Part shown: piece after piece, positions 35,175-47,568 of the stretch
Layout: every line of letters begins with the position of its first letter
How positions within the stretch are numbered: the first letter of the stretch is position 1
NCBI GenBank assembly: GCA_964017145.1
Contig: OZ024849.1
Span: 992,001 to 1,056,000, forward strand
DNA length: 64,000 nt
Direction of reading: 5' to 3'
DNA from: Agrocybe praecox
Lineage: Eukaryota > Basidiomycota > Agaricomycetes > Agaricales > Agrocybaceae
The notes under the pieces: generated by a model
The model's input: the letters and a program-made list of their open reading frames with translations, nothing else
Databases searched by the model: none
Told to the model about the DNA's origin: nothing
Position numbers and translations under genes: made by a program

Positions 35175-36370
35175 TTATAAGGCGGTGAGGTCCTTGAGTT
35201 CTATTATGGTCAGCGACGAACACGCATGGACCAGGCTTTGAACAGTCTTGGTTTCGGTTGTCTTCGAGCTAACGTCATTGCTTTGAACGTCTTGAAGGTC
35301 GGTGGCCATGGTGGTAAAGTGGTGTCTAAATACCATCGTCGGGGCGACCTCGGGATCAAGCTCGAGATCTCGTGCTCTTGCAGAGTCCTTGAAGTATTTG
35401 TACAGATAACGAGTAAGATTAGGCATGGAACACATAGCCACGGAATAGCTCGCCTGAAATGACATGTTTTAGTAATAGAATTCATGAAAATTTCCGCTTA
35501 CCGTGATATTCATCATGCACATTTGCGCTTTTGAATTTGAGGAGAAGATGGTCAACGACAAGACCCAAGAGGCTGCCGCAATAAACATCGTTGAAATCGG
35601 GCCAAACATGCCCATAAGAGTGAAGAATTTCAATCTTGGGGCCAGAGTAATGCCCTTGAAAAAATCATACACCAGAAACGCAAGGTACGTGTCTGCGAAA
35701 ACATCACCTAAATTTGAGTCGTTAGAACTGCGATTTGTAATTAAGACGAATAATACTCACTGCAGATTGCTAGCAGCTTGAACGTAACAGTAAGACGTTG
35801 ATGTCCTCCCTCACCATGGATGTAAATGACCGTGCCAGTAATGCAAAAAAGTAAACCCAATATCAGGAGAAAAAAAGAGGAGATGGTTTTATGGGTAAGT
35901 CTGTCCCCAACGGTGATGGAAGCGCGGATGAGTGAGACTACGACGCCAATGCGGGTGGCCCTAATTAAAAGTTAGTGACATATTATACAATATCAAGTGC
36001 CGACATACCATGTCGCTATAAAATAGGCATTGATTCCAAGCACATATAAGGCAGCTGAGAGTTCTTGTTGGGGGAAGTGTAAATCTGGGGAGCCTTGATA
36101 AGGCCACCCTTGAAATTCGAAACATCTGGAATTGTCACTTACGGGCATAGATATTTATCCCCAGCAGAACAAGATTGAGACCCTCGGCGGCGACGTACAC
36201 ACAGTCATCCCACCAAAGCCCATGGCCAGAAATTTTGGAGACCAGGCGGTACACGGCGCTGAGAAAACCAGCGCCGCTTGCGACGTAAACAAGGGCTGGG
36301 TGTGGCATATAAGGGTTGGTTCCGCTTCAGAGTAAGATGTATACGTATACGTGCCTATTAGAAAGGACAT
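35175..36370 (-). CDS. Seven-transmembrane protein 2
   Basis: Paralogue of 7TM-1. Segments in order: LVYVASGAGFLSAVYRLVSK and GLWWDDCVYVAAEGLNLVLL (TM1-2), ALYVLGINAYFIATW (TM3), ATRIGVVVSLIRASITVGDR, FFLLILGLLFCITGTVIYIH (TM4), DVFADTYLAFLVYDFF (TM5), GPISTMFIAAASWVLSLTIF (TM6) and ASYSVAMCSMPNLTRYLYKY (TM7), then a Ser/Thr-rich tail with CSSLTIIELKDLTAL and a stop at 35175. The likely start is the ATG at 36370 (MSFLI). To keep the phase used by the other copies, the first intron must start at GCACGT, a GC-AG intron; otherwise the donor is mutated or the start lies elsewhere. Everything downstream is in frame. It is divergently placed from 7TM-1, tail to tail, about 1 kb apart. Confidence 0.65.
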
Positions 36371-36402
36371 GTTTTGGCCAGATTAGCGAATGTGCTTGGG
36401 GA

Positions 36403-36482
36403 AATGGCGATAGGCAGCGCTGTACAGACGGTGAAAGAAAAAAAATGGCGATAAACAACTGTGCAGACAGCGAAAGAGAAAA
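36403..36482. repeat. Tandem pair of about 40-bp units in the 7TM-2 leader
   Basis: AATGGCGATAGGCAGCGCTG at 36403 and AATGGCGATAAACAACTGTG at about 36444 are each followed by CAGAC(G/A)G(T/C)GAAAGA. The two copies lie just upstream of the 7TM-2 start. Confidence 0.6.
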
Positions 36483-36532
36483 TAAGCAGGAGAGTTGGGG
36501 GGTAAAAACCAACATTTTGGGGGGTATCACTG

Positions 36533-36581
36533 TCTTCTTTTCATGTTCCTGATGCACGGGGTTTTAGTTAGCGTGAGATGT
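36533..36581 (-). promoter_or_regulatory. Upstream element A plus TATA-like box, locus 2
   Basis: On the minus strand: CATCTCACGCTAACTAAAAC then CCCGTGC, followed downstream by GGAACATGAAAAGAAGA. It is placed about 165-210 bp before the 7TM-2 start, in the same order as at the other loci. Confidence 0.65.
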
Positions 36582-36889
36582 TCTGAACGCCATCTTGTTT
36601 CTTGGCATCTGAGCAGGGGGCAGAAAATAACCTAGTCACCTAGTTCGGAAGATAAATAAAATAAAAATCTATCCGTGATGTAAAAATTAGTGAGACCTAC
36701 GTATGCCAAGTGGGTAACACATATCTGGAGAAGGGTTCGTCAATTTTTTGGGCTGGATTATTTTTCAAGAAAAAAAAAGAACAACGGACAGCGATCATGA
36801 GTGTTTTGATTTTTCTTTGATAAAAAAAAAGAATATTTATTTAGAAATGTTTATTTGTTATCGTTGAGCTGCGGCCATAGTTAGAGGCA

Positions 36890-36940
36890 GTCGACATCAA
36901 GTTGATTACGAGTTACAAAGTGAACCGACTCACTGGTTTG
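36890..36940 (-). promoter_or_regulatory. Upstream element B, locus 2
   Basis: GTCGACATCAAGTTGATTAC, then GAGTTAC, GTGAACCGACTCA and CTGGTTTG. It is a diverged copy of the element found upstream of loci 1, 3 and 4, about 310 bp upstream of element A. Confidence 0.55.
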
Positions 36941-36999
36941 TCTCGCACTTTTCGAACGAGGGGTTCTCCCTCACGTGTCAGTCGGCAGCCAAGGTTTTG

Positions 37000-39900
37000 G
37001 CCGTTCATATTAATGAGTAGCGACGTAGCTATAGGCGACCAAAGACAGATAGCCTGTGGCACCCTTTCCATTTGCAAGAAGAATACTTCCTCTGCAATGC
37101 AGTCCTAAAAGCTGCACAGGGCTGTTCATGCCTGAATGGTCCGTCTCAGTACAGCAAGGATGGATACAAGACGACACACCATAGCTCCTGGTGCGACACC
37201 CTGTTGAGTTGGTAAGTTTTTGAGAGGTAATCTCTACAAAAAAACATGCTCAGAGTAACACTATAAATCGGCCTCAGCCTCAACGAGAGACCGAGGACTA
37301 ATTATATGCATTACAGACGTCTTTGAAGAAAAATATCGAGGTGACGAACGAAGAAAGCCAGGCGATGGTATGCCTCATTTAATACGTGCACGACAGCCTC
37401 CGTCTTTACGATGCACATATTTGATCAGTAACACGCAGAGGGAAAAACGTATCATTGTACGTACACACGGGGGATAGTTGGGCATAAGTGCAGAGAGCTA
37501 GGAAACCCGGTTCGTGTGTGTTTCTCCCAAATTTATACTTCGAGTGCAGTTAACATCGACAGGTGGGAAGCATCGTGTGGAATCTGGGTAAACTTGTAGT
37601 AAGTCTATTCATTCGAGTGTGATTGATATTCAGGTGGAAGGCTTGATCATGATGTGGTTTGAGTCTGTCGAATAGGATCTGAGCATTCGGTAAGTCTTCT
37701 ACTGAGAGCTGGGCTAGTAGCGTGGAGTCCATTGCAACCGCCTTTGGGGTGGCATGGGGGTATACTAGTATCTAGAAGGGAAATGCTCAGCAGAATTCCA
37801 GAGTACAAGAGTGGACTCAACTAATCGAAGCGGTTTAATGTCCAACTCGTGTCATTAACGAGCGCTAGACCCGGATGCGACCGTTATTGACATCGCTCCA
37901 TGACATCGCTCCAAAGTGTTTGCCCCCTTGCAGTCTGCTCTTGCCTGCTGCTTCCTTGCCGTCTGCCTGTCTCCTTGCTGTCGCCTCTTCCAGGCGGAAC
38001 CCTGACAACGATACATGATCTTCTGGGTTATCGCAGTGGTTTCTAACAGGTATGACTTGAAGAGTTGTCTTCGGATAGGTTTGACATTGAAAACAAGGAA
38101 AATAGGTTTCATGGTTGACATGGGTATATCTCCTGTCGATAACGAGATGAGATATCCCAAAGCAAGAGAAAAACAAAGTCCAGATCTAACCAATTAGACG
38201 GCACCTCTAGAAGAATAGGCATGAGGACGCAAGATTGTTAGCAGATATTGTTTGATGTATTCGGAAGGCTTGCCATTGAGAAACATTCATTCCGTCAGCA
38301 GGTCGCTCTCCACCGTTCCAACACATATGATTTTCTTTCGTTGTGGTTCGGCTACGAGTTCCTTTCGTCGTGGTTTGGTTACGAGTTCCTTTCGTCTTGG
38401 TTCGTGCGGGCAAAATTCGAACCCGGCGAGACTACTCGCGAGGTTGGATGACTGGTCCTCTTCGCCGCAATCTGCTCTTCCGCATAGGATATGTAGAAGT
38501 GAGGGTTGAATTGTATATGATTGGGTTCAGGAACGGGGTATTTTCAATCTATGCAGTCTACAATGAGAGACGGAGTGATGCCAAACACAAAGGAAGGCTA
38601 TAAGCGTACTTCAGCAAGATTAAATGGTCTGGGGGGCAATTACTTACATCGCCAATAAGCCTGATAGTGGTACTGTTGATTATAAGAAGATTCGAGCGTC
38701 GACCGAGGTTCAGCGTTCAAGACGAGATATGTATTCTTCGGGTGGAAAACACTTGAAGCGATATAAGGCTTGAATTCGAGTTAATAAACTGGAAATCCTA
38801 TGCAATTGTCGACGAAGAAGTGGTGGATGGTCTCAGTATATAGCTCCTTTCAATATATCGAAGGGAATAGATGTATTAATACGAAGGATGAATGGATACC
38901 GAAGCTTTGCCTTGCTTAGTCACGAGTACCGCTTGCAACTCCTCTCTCCAACTTCTCATTGTATTGAAGTCTTTCCATCGCCAATGAGAGCCACGAATTC
39001 ACTGGTTTCTGGTTCCTCGCTCCTTTTTTTACTCTCTCATCCACCGTCCAATCTTCTCTGGTCAACTAACAATTAAAAATTGTCAGAATTCCTTTGTCTG
39101 GCCATGGTCATGGCAGGAGGAGAAGTCGCCCTTCGAGAAGTGCCATGCCGAAACAACTATGCCGCATTGCTCTTCCCAGTAATCTATTGGTAAGATGCTC
39201 ACATTTAACAATATTCCGTACTGAAAAAAGCGTTCAAAAGTTCGCATCGTCTTTAAATTTGGCGCTCGCATCAAAGCTGGTACATATATATTACCTCAAG
39301 ACATCGCCGCAAACAAAAGTTGTTGAAGCACAAATGCCGTCAAACCATGTTAGGGATACCTATCACAGCGTGCTATAGCTATATGGTCAGTTAGAAGGAA
39401 AGGATTTTGAGAAAGCAATCCCTAGTAAGAACAGGCGCTTATGTCTAATTTCCTACGAGTTACTGATACACGTTTCTCAAGAGATGGCTATCCGAACGCG
39501 CTTGTTCAAAATGACTCTTAATCAGACGTGTCTGACAATTGGACGAAGGAAAACTGCGTACACATACTGCTCTTCATCCCCTGGGATACCGTCACTGCTA
39601 TGTATCCCTCATCTCCATGATTACAATTTCGCAAAATAATTCCTTCATAATCATATATTCGTACCAATTAATATCAACACAGACAGCATACAACTATCCC
39701 GCATGGCTATCCAATGAACATGGAGAGGAGAATGCGTTAAAGGATTTCCGGGCACCCGATGGACATGTGGGAGTTTAAATTTGATGTCGGGCTCATTTAA
39801 ATTTAACGCCTGGAGGATTTTTTATCGGTGTAGGTTATAATGAAAGTAAGCGCTCCAACTCGATCGGTATAATGCGTATTAATTGCTACTGGATTCAGAC

Positions 39901-41700
39901 CCACATTATAAAGTCAAATCGCCTGAACGCTGGGCTGTATGCCCTTGCCGTATATAGCCAGAAGTACACGGACACAAATTGGGATAATCCTGTAAATCCA
40001 GAAGGCCTCAACCTGAGGAAATGAAATGTAGACGTGTGGAAATATTGTGTCAGTCTTTTGCGGCACATTCATTGCTGGTCAGAGGTCCTGATTCGACTAG
40101 TGACTGTATTTTGACTGACGATTAATTCGTTCCACATTACAGTGTTCGCCAGTGCCCATGGGTGGCTGTTCCTCTCTGCCGTCCTTCGTACTGGTGTTTC
40201 CTATCGTCCTTGAGGCTAGGAGAGCTCGGTACGATGTTTGTCTGTGAGGTAGCCTCCCGGAGAATTTTCAAACATCGCAAACATCGAGACCTATTTATCA
40301 GTGATCTTTTGACCTACGGTGTGTGTGATACGGCTGTAATTTTAACAAGTATGGCTCACATATCTATGTTTATCTAAGTTGAGCTCCACGACCGAATTTA
40401 TCCTTGCCGTCAAACTGGTTCGACTCTTTAGCTTAGCCGCGTTTGTGCCCAGTTCCCGTCGTCAACCACACGCCTGTGACCCTGATATCATCCCAGTTTA
40501 TTCTAGCGCAATTGCCTAAGAGGCTGGACAGATGGGATGGGGATGCACAGGTAAGCTAAATGGCTCCATGATCAACAATACATTGTTGAAGGTATTCCCA
40601 CATCTCAGCTGGATCCATATTGCTCATTATAATTCGATTGTCAGACCATGTTTCAATTTTCTGGTGTTACTTCAGGAAGTGTCATCGCAGCATTCGTGTC
40701 TTTCATTTGGAGAAGTACTGTCAATTTGGTCTGTATTGGTGTAACCTAATATATCTGTAGCATTTGAACAAAGCAATAGGAGTCTTTTTTACGACAAGGG
40801 TGTTCACGTTAAGCGGCTATATTTTCATTTCATGGTATTTTTTTCTATTTTCTCTAGCTTTCTGGCTGTCTCTCAATGGCATTCAATCGCACTTTATGAA
40901 ACACAGACACAGCAACTTCTCCCAGTTACTATCCTGCGCCCTCGAAACAGCTCAGATGTATATCGCTTGGCCAACTACTCATTATCACGGCGACTATCTG
41001 CCATTTTCGTCGTTTTTGGACCTGTTTCTTGTATAATCGGCCCCTTCATGTATTTTAAATTGGGTCTCAGGATACAGACAAAAGTTCCGTTTTAAAGAAA
41101 AAGAACACATTGGTAGCAATATCACTCTGTGGTGAGTATATTAGCCAGCTACTTTCACCATGATGCATAGATGTTGGTAATGAAACAAATGCAACTGTAT
41201 GGCTATGACAATGATGATGACGATGAGAGGACACACCAAAAAATGGCGATGTTGATCATGAAGGGGGTTAAACTTTGATCATGAAGCGATGACGAAGCGA
41301 AGACAGTTGATGTTGAGGCCTAAGGAACTTGATAAAACAGAAGAAAAAGAGAAGGGGAACGTGGAAGAGAAATGGAAGGCAACGTAAACACGGAATAAGG
41401 TGATTCTCATCATCAACAGCGAAGATGACGTGGACAGGTCATAGAAGAGAAAAGAATGAACTACACGATTCTCATAAAAATCAACATATATACATGCATT
41501 GCGACATGGCCACATCATAAACCTTGCTCGCATCCGCAGGCAAGGCCATGGGCGAAATATCTAAGACGAGAACAGGCTCTCTTCGTCCTAGAGCGTCATC
41601 GAAAGGTGGAGGTAATCTATCGGCGAGTCCTCATGATCAACACTGCAGCTGCTTGTCCCGCTGGTTGGACGTGCTCTGGAGCATCAACTACCAGGGCCTG
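37000..41700. other. Long stretch without a supportable gene
   Basis: Only short unrelated open frames are seen. A 60-codon minus frame at 37732-37550 (MDSTLLAQLSVEDLPNAQIL) has a protein-like start but no continuation. Hydrophobic fragments at 40160-41095 (for example SAIFVVFGPVSCIIGPFMYF) hint at a decayed membrane protein but do not align with the 7TM family. Nothing else can be supported. Confidence 0.4.
38325..38410. repeat. 27-bp tandem repeat, three copies
   Basis: Units of the type TTCCTTTCGTCGTGGTTTGG followed by TTACGAG repeat three times with a few substitutions. No gene is associated. Confidence 0.8.
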
Positions 41701-41755
41701 GAAGACCCCTTTTTGATTATCCCATTGGTATTGTAAGCGTTGAACGGGAACTCCG

Positions 41756-42745
41756 TCAAAGCGCGTTTCGAGTCAGAAGCAGAGGACGATGTCGAGCCAT
41801 GAAGCTGACACTTCTATACGAAACAAACGACACAGCAGACGAAGGTGACTCGCGATCGGAACCCGAGCCGGTGCTCTGCCTCCTGCACTTATTCGAGTGA
41901 GGGCTCATTCTAAGATCAGCATGCATAGCTGCACGAGAACCTGGGATGATACGGGCCGGGGAAAGACGACGAGAGTTGTACATCGACGAAGGATCAGTGC
42001 TTGACTCGCTGGTACCACTGTTGCTGTTATTGTGGCCCAGGGCACCAATCGGCTCAGGTATCGAGTTCGAGCTGCGGAAGTCGGGCTCCTCGTTGTCCTC
42101 GTTATAAGTCATCTGCATTGTCGAACAAAGGGGAAGAGGTGGAGAAGCCTCGCGGACGAGCGAGGTACGACAGTTGACACCCGACCTTGCGGAGGGTGTG
42201 TTCAATTCTTGGGCCAGAAGTGCCACGACGAGCAGCGTCACGCCGCGATCTCTTACAGATCTTCATGGAGACGGGATGAGTGCAGTATAACCCACGTCTA
42301 TAAAAAATTTCGAGGTAAAGTCAGTGATGGTATAGACAGAAATGAGAAATAAAGAGCGGAAGTCGCGCGTAGGACTTAGAAAACATACGCATTGCAAACC
42401 ATTTTGCCCTCCTCATCTTTCCTCCATAGTAGAGTTGCATGATGTGACAATTGTGGCATTGGGATGCTACTGATTACTGGCGGGCTTGATCTTAAGTAAA
42501 GAGGGGAACCTTTTGCGTAATGAACTGAACACATACCCATGACATCGACGGCCTCTTGACGAGTACCTGCGCACTGCTCTGAATCTCGCCGTGTGAAGTA
42601 CGCAAGCTTTTCGGACGAGGTTTTTTGTGCTATAGAAATTACTGAATAAGTTAGTGATAACGGAGAAAATAACAGAAACATACCAGTTGCAGTATATGTA
42701 TATAGCCCATCAGCAAACCTTTCCAAGTAAGCTACCTCTGCGCCT
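41756..42745 (-). pseudogene. GATA-type zinc-finger transcription factor, decayed
   Basis: GATA factors bind GATA sites through a Cys4 finger (CxNC...LWRR...CNAC) followed by a basic tail. Seen on the minus strand: an upstream exon with KTSSEKLAYFTRRDSEQ; then CHNCH in one frame, followed in the next frame by ATLLWRKDEEGKMVCNA; then, after an intron starting GTATGTTTTC and ending TTTATAG, RGLYCTHPVSMKICKRSRRD and AARRGTSGP, which match the post-finger basic segment. Downstream is a Ser/Pro-rich C-terminal region (SSTDPSSMYNSRRLSPAR) in another frame. Lesions: a frameshift within the finger, the last Cys of CNAC replaced by Arg, and a frame break after the basic tail. The gene is therefore almost certainly dead. 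Confidence 0.65.
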
Positions 42746-43652
42746 GATCATGACCGATGAGGAAATACGACGCGTACATGTTCAAGATATTCAAGATAAA
42801 CCTGCTGGACATAAGTATAGGGTCAGTGTGTGCAATACACTGATAACAATACGTTCTGTGATAGGCAGGAATATGAAGCAAAATAACACGACAAACCTCA
42901 TCCTATTTGAAGAGGGTCCGCTTTCAACTTTGAGTGTCGTTCTTTGCGTGCAGTAACGCGGCCTAGACTTGCCTGATTTGAAAGAATCAGTCGAGAAAGT
43001 CTGAGTCAAAACGGGTTAGAAGTAGAAGTTATACTTGCAGCGTCTTGCGGCACCATGTCTGTTGACGAGAGAACCGGAGTCTGTATTGAAGTTATTCCCC
43101 CAGGACATATTGCAAATAGGCTTCGGTGACATAATTCTGATTAGATCTCCAGACATATTACAGATTTTCCCTGAAATCAAATTTAGGACTTAACTGGGGT
43201 AAAATGGATATACACTCCTTTTCTCGTTTTGATGACGTATTTTTTATTGCCATCCTTTGTCCTCCATCTCTCCATTTTAACTCGCCAAATTTGGAACTAT
43301 TTTACAGATATTATCATGCTTTTTCAGTGTCTTCTCTTTCCTTTGCTTTTGATATCATTTTGATGCCTACACTTTACGGCTATGCTTTAATTCCTCCTTG
43401 CCATATGCTCTCCAAATTTTATTCGTATTTTTGGTGCAGGAGCGAAGCGAGGCATGCCTTGCAATTGTGACCAATATCATGACGCGGAACTTGCTGGAAG
43501 AATATATATATATATATTAAATAGATATATAATCCGATAATTAAGGTGTACATGTACGGCCGACTAGATTAGATTACTGTATTCGTCAGCGTTAACCATG
43601 TGTCTATACACACGCTATCCGCTGTCAGGCTCTCAACGGAATCAGTTCAAGA

Positions 43653-46378
43653 ATGCAAATGTCCATGACCAACATGGGCAAAGGGAGATTCTACGAATTC
43701 AACAATCTGGTTTATTACTCGCCAAATTGCACCGACGATGTTTGCCTTCCTCAAAAAAGTCGTGAAGAAGATTCAGAGACCAACATCTTCCTTCCCAGTC
43801 TCAAGATTGGACAATCTTCGAAGCCCGGAGAAAGGTCTATGCGGGATCCTTCCGAAACTACCATAAAATATAACTTTGCCGCGATCTATGTGTCGGATTA
43901 CCAAAAACCTCGTTGGTGGACACGCCTTTGGGGATGGACGTGCTTTATTCCGACGAAAGCTATTTTCGACGGGATTTTAAGGCCCTTGTCCTCCGCTCAA
44001 AGACCCACGAAGCTTGAAAATTCTGAATACTACTCAATGAATTTGGAAGATATTTGCAATTGGTCTAGGTTGGAAAACGACCTGCACCGATTCTATCAAA
44101 TTTTGGAGAAGCATCTACTTCTTGGTTACGTCTGTCCCGCGTTACCTTGGGTGTTTGGGTACAAGAGGAGGTTCAAGTCGTTTTCGCGGGCTCTTCAGGC
44201 AATGGAACGCTCTCGAGATTGGTTTATGGTGTGGGTGGGGCTGATATCGTATGCCATTGCAAAAGCCGAAACGGAAGAATTGGCGCTAATGCAATACCAA
44301 TATTTGCGCATCTCGAGTTGGTACGAAGCGGCAATTAAAGGAGGCTGCAGTGAGGCATGGCTTGACGGTCTCGTGTTTTCGTGTGTCTATACTTTCGACA
44401 AACGCGTTCGCAGGGCAGGAGTCTTTTTGCATCCAGATTCACAAACCGAGGATCAACCCGCCGTAGAATGGTTTCGTGAATTTTCAATCCCATTATGGTT
44501 TCCGTACAGCCACGCAATTCACAAAAACCCGAAATTCGTACAGGGCTTGCCCTTGGCCACTGAACTGCGCGCATTATGCATGCAACCACGCGACGAAAAT
44601 GATCAGATCATTTCCCCAGACCCCAACTGGATCCCATTCTTTGAAGCGCGAGACATAGAAATAGATAAAATGGTTGAAAATGCTACCAGCGACGACATTC
44701 ATACGTGGAATACTCGAAAGAAAGGTGCTCCAGACGCTGCGGTGTACGAATGGAAAGAAAATCTTCACGGTGAATGGGTACGGCAAAAACTAACAAGACA
44801 CCTAGCGGAGCAGGCCCTCTCAGGCTATAAACTGTCGCAAATCAGGTATTGTCCGTATTACAACGAACATGACTGCTGCGAAAAATTCGTGCATGCAACC
44901 ACAGAGGAGGAAGAAAGATGGGTCGACAGCTCAGATTTAGACGACCGTATCTCGGCTCAATCGTCCGTTTGGATCAGAGGTCAAGATCACGAAGATACTA
45001 TTATGGACGAAGACTTTGCATATTCTATGGAAGACATTTGGGAAGGAAATGAATACTCCGCCCAGATTCAAGAGTCTTTCGTCATCGTGCACCCCACTGA
45101 GAAAGAAGAATCTAGGACCTCACAATTAACTTCATATCCTAGCCTCTCCAAATTCACCGTCCCCAATTTCAAAGATCGCATTGTGGGTGAAATAACCAAC
45201 GTTCTGCGCCTGTATTTTGGATTCACTGGAGTTCTTCCCAATCCACTTGCCACGGCAGAACTATCTACCAAAAGAACCACAGTATTTCTGACAATTCTGG
45301 GGTTCAATTGGCGGCAACAATGGCATGAGGCTATTTGTGGTGTTGCAAGTATTCAAGGCGCAGAGGCCTTCATCGCCAAACTGGCCTCAGGAAACACACA
45401 AACTCTTTTGCCGCAGGACGAAGAAAACTGGGATCTCTGCAACACTCAGCGAGAGTGTGTCACTCTGCGAAGGCGCTTTAAATGCATCCGACGATTGGAA
45501 CCCTCTACAGGAAAGTCGTTGTTTTTGTTCGATTTTGGACAATCTGCAACCATGCCTTGGAAGCTGGCGGTAACTAGTGCTTCAGACGCTCTAATGATTT
45601 GTCGGCTCGAGGAAAGTATGACTGAACTGGAAATATCCCGATTCTTGCTATGTAATGGGATACCGTTCCGGACTCTCCTCCCTACATCATTACTGTCCCG
45701 CTCCAGATCGCGAGGAACGCCCCCTGCCACGTTACCAATGAGAAGGGAGGACCACACTTTTACAATCCATGATTATAACGCTTTTCAGGCTCGACTTATG
45801 GACTTCCTCAGAAGCGGAAGGCGAGCTAGAGCTGCTTTGATGAGAGGTGGATATTCATGGAGACTAAGCGCGCGAGACGTCAATTTCGAGGACGTGGAGC
45901 ATGGTCCCGTTGAGTGGAGTTTGAGTAGGAACGAGATGTTTATAGTCATTGACCCATTGACTGGCGAAGAACTGATGGACGATGCTCTCACTCCTGCGGA
46001 AGAAGAGCTCATGTGTGGGTCATACAGGTGTCTTACTGGTGAGAAAAACAGAGTTTAACAGAAATACATTTGCCGTGCTGATTATCGTGTATACATATAG
46101 GCCAGGGCGAACAATTAGCATTCAAATCTTGGTTTCCTGAACCCTATACCTTCGAACGGTCTGGTGTTAATTATGGACGATGGACTGAATTGTCAGAGAA
46201 GCTGTACAGACAGATAGTAGGGCAAACGGAACGCACGGATCCCGCCCATGGACCAATCGAGCAACCTAAGAGTTTACGAAAATGGAGGGGCGCCCTGCAT
46301 GGAAAAAATTTCCTCCGCCGAGCTTTGCACGTCGTGGAAAGTAGGAGTGATGACCTACTCAAGGAACACGGAAAGTAG
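43653..46378 (+). CDS. Large protein of unknown function (about 890 aa), intact
   Basis: A long exon (43653-46038) and a short one (46101-46378) are joined by a 62-nt intron (GTGAGA...ATATAG), giving about 887 aa. The first third has NWSRLENDLHRFYQILEKHL, LLGYVCPALPWVFGYKRRFK, ALQAMERSRDWFMVWVGLIS and AIAKAETEE; the middle has PLWFPYSHAIHKNPKF, an acidic linker, then LRLYFGFTGVLPNPLATAE. The last third has LFDFGQSATMPWKL and RRARAALMRGGYSWRLSARD. Exon 2 ends RRALHVVESRSDDLLKEHGK. The FGYKRRFKSF plus RDWFxVWxGLxS pattern reminds me of unnamed agaricomycete-specific proteins with no assigned function. No transmembrane or catalytic motif is clear. It is the longest uninterrupted reading frame in the window. 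Confidence 0.75.
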
Positions 46379-46619
46379 AATTCATTCACCGGAAAGCCCT
46401 AGACCTGATTCATCCGGTGCCGCCTTAAGTTTTTTTCATCGGTCAGTTAAGTACAGAATATGTATATTAGATAATTCAACAGGAAATATAAATGAACGTG
46501 AAGTATTCAACAGGGAACAGAATGGAAGCGAGGTAATGTGTATAAGACTATAACTAAGATAAAATAATGCCAACACCAAAGGCAATCGCGTGAGGATGGA
46601 CCTTCCCAAGTACAACCCA

Positions 46620-46935
46620 TAGATGACATGACTGCGAAGCGAAAGCTCGGAGAGGGTAGCGTTGCAGGTGTTTTCGCTCGCTGCAATATCGACCTGCGGC
46701 CATACAGAAGGGGCCAGGCCGTGTATGTCATATTTGGCTGGAAACGCTGTCATCTAGATCTATTATTTGGGCGGTGCATCTGAAAGTAATGACTTGCATA
46801 TTTATCGAAGATAATTATAACGGCGTCACTTCAGCATTCGGATATTCTTGCAGGTATACGATACGCATGATGTTGGGCATAGAGCCCATAGCCACGGAAT
46901 AACATACCTACATAGGGTATGAGCAACTCGAACTC
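46620..46935 (-). pseudogene. 3' fragment of a seven-transmembrane family gene
   Basis: This segment is a partial duplicate of 47430-47790, the last exon and 3' flank of 7TM-3. Shared words include TGACTGCGAAGCGAAAGCTC, CTGCGGCCATAC and CCCATAGCCACGGAATAACA followed by TACCTACATAGG. Only the TM7 end (SVAMGSMPNIMR-like on the minus strand) and downstream DNA are present; no other exons follow upstream. Confidence 0.7.
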
Positions 46936-47054
46936 TTAAATGGTAAATGGTAAATAAATGGAAAGTTGAAACTAAATGGAAACGGCGAGAGATGGGGAGA
47001 TAGCCTACTAAGTAAATAGCCTTCTGTCATGACTAGTCAAGTTGGTTGTATGAA

Positions 47055-47240
47055 CAAGAAGGTGTAGCCAAATATTGTTTCAAAACTCTTTATATTGACT
47101 CTCCCTGAACGGTCTGTTGTGTGTTTGGGAAGGTGATGCCAAACATTTCAGCAAAACTCTTAATATCGATACTCTCTGAAAGGTCTGTTGTGTGGTGCCT
47201 ATAGCTAGGGGTGATGCCAAACATTGCATCAAAACTCCGA
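47055..47240. repeat. Imperfect tandem repeat, unit about 75-85 bp, 2-3 copies
   Basis: GTGATGCCAAACATTTCAGC, AAAACTCTTAATAT, CTCTCTGAAAGGTCTGTTGT and variants recur starting near 47069, 47131 and 47210. The third copy is incomplete. Confidence 0.7.
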
Positions 47241-47568
47241 TAGTATTACATAATTATGACAGGGGGGCACCTTTCTGTTTCACAGCAAGGCAATTATTAA
47301 TACAAACGGCAGGTAAAACCAATGAATGATCGTGAATGTAAGGAAAAGTGTATAAGTACTAAAAGAGTAAGTGCTAACGTCTAACAAGGTAGCTATAGGA
47401 GGATGCCTTCTCAACTAGTAGACGACGAAAAAATGATATGACTGCGAAGCGAAAGCTCAGAAATTGGGTGTTGAAGGGTTTTCGACTCCCTGCGATATCG
47501 ATCTGCGGCCATACCCATACCAGGAGTGACAAAAAGAAGGGTCCAGGCCGTGTACGAATTCGAAGATG

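Noticed and set aside
38400..38460. tRNA-like T-arm word (ATTCGAACCCGG)
   Set aside because: No acceptor stem, D-arm or anticodon arm can be built around it on either strand. The same holds for ATTCGAACC at 53147 and 53576.
40160..41095. Additional 7TM-family copy
   Set aside because: Hydrophobic stretches are present, but none of the family landmarks (WW(D/E), TRAG, GPLS, SVAM) and no element A upstream.
43504..43520. AT dinucleotide run
   Set aside because: Ordinary microsatellite upstream of the large gene; no further signal.
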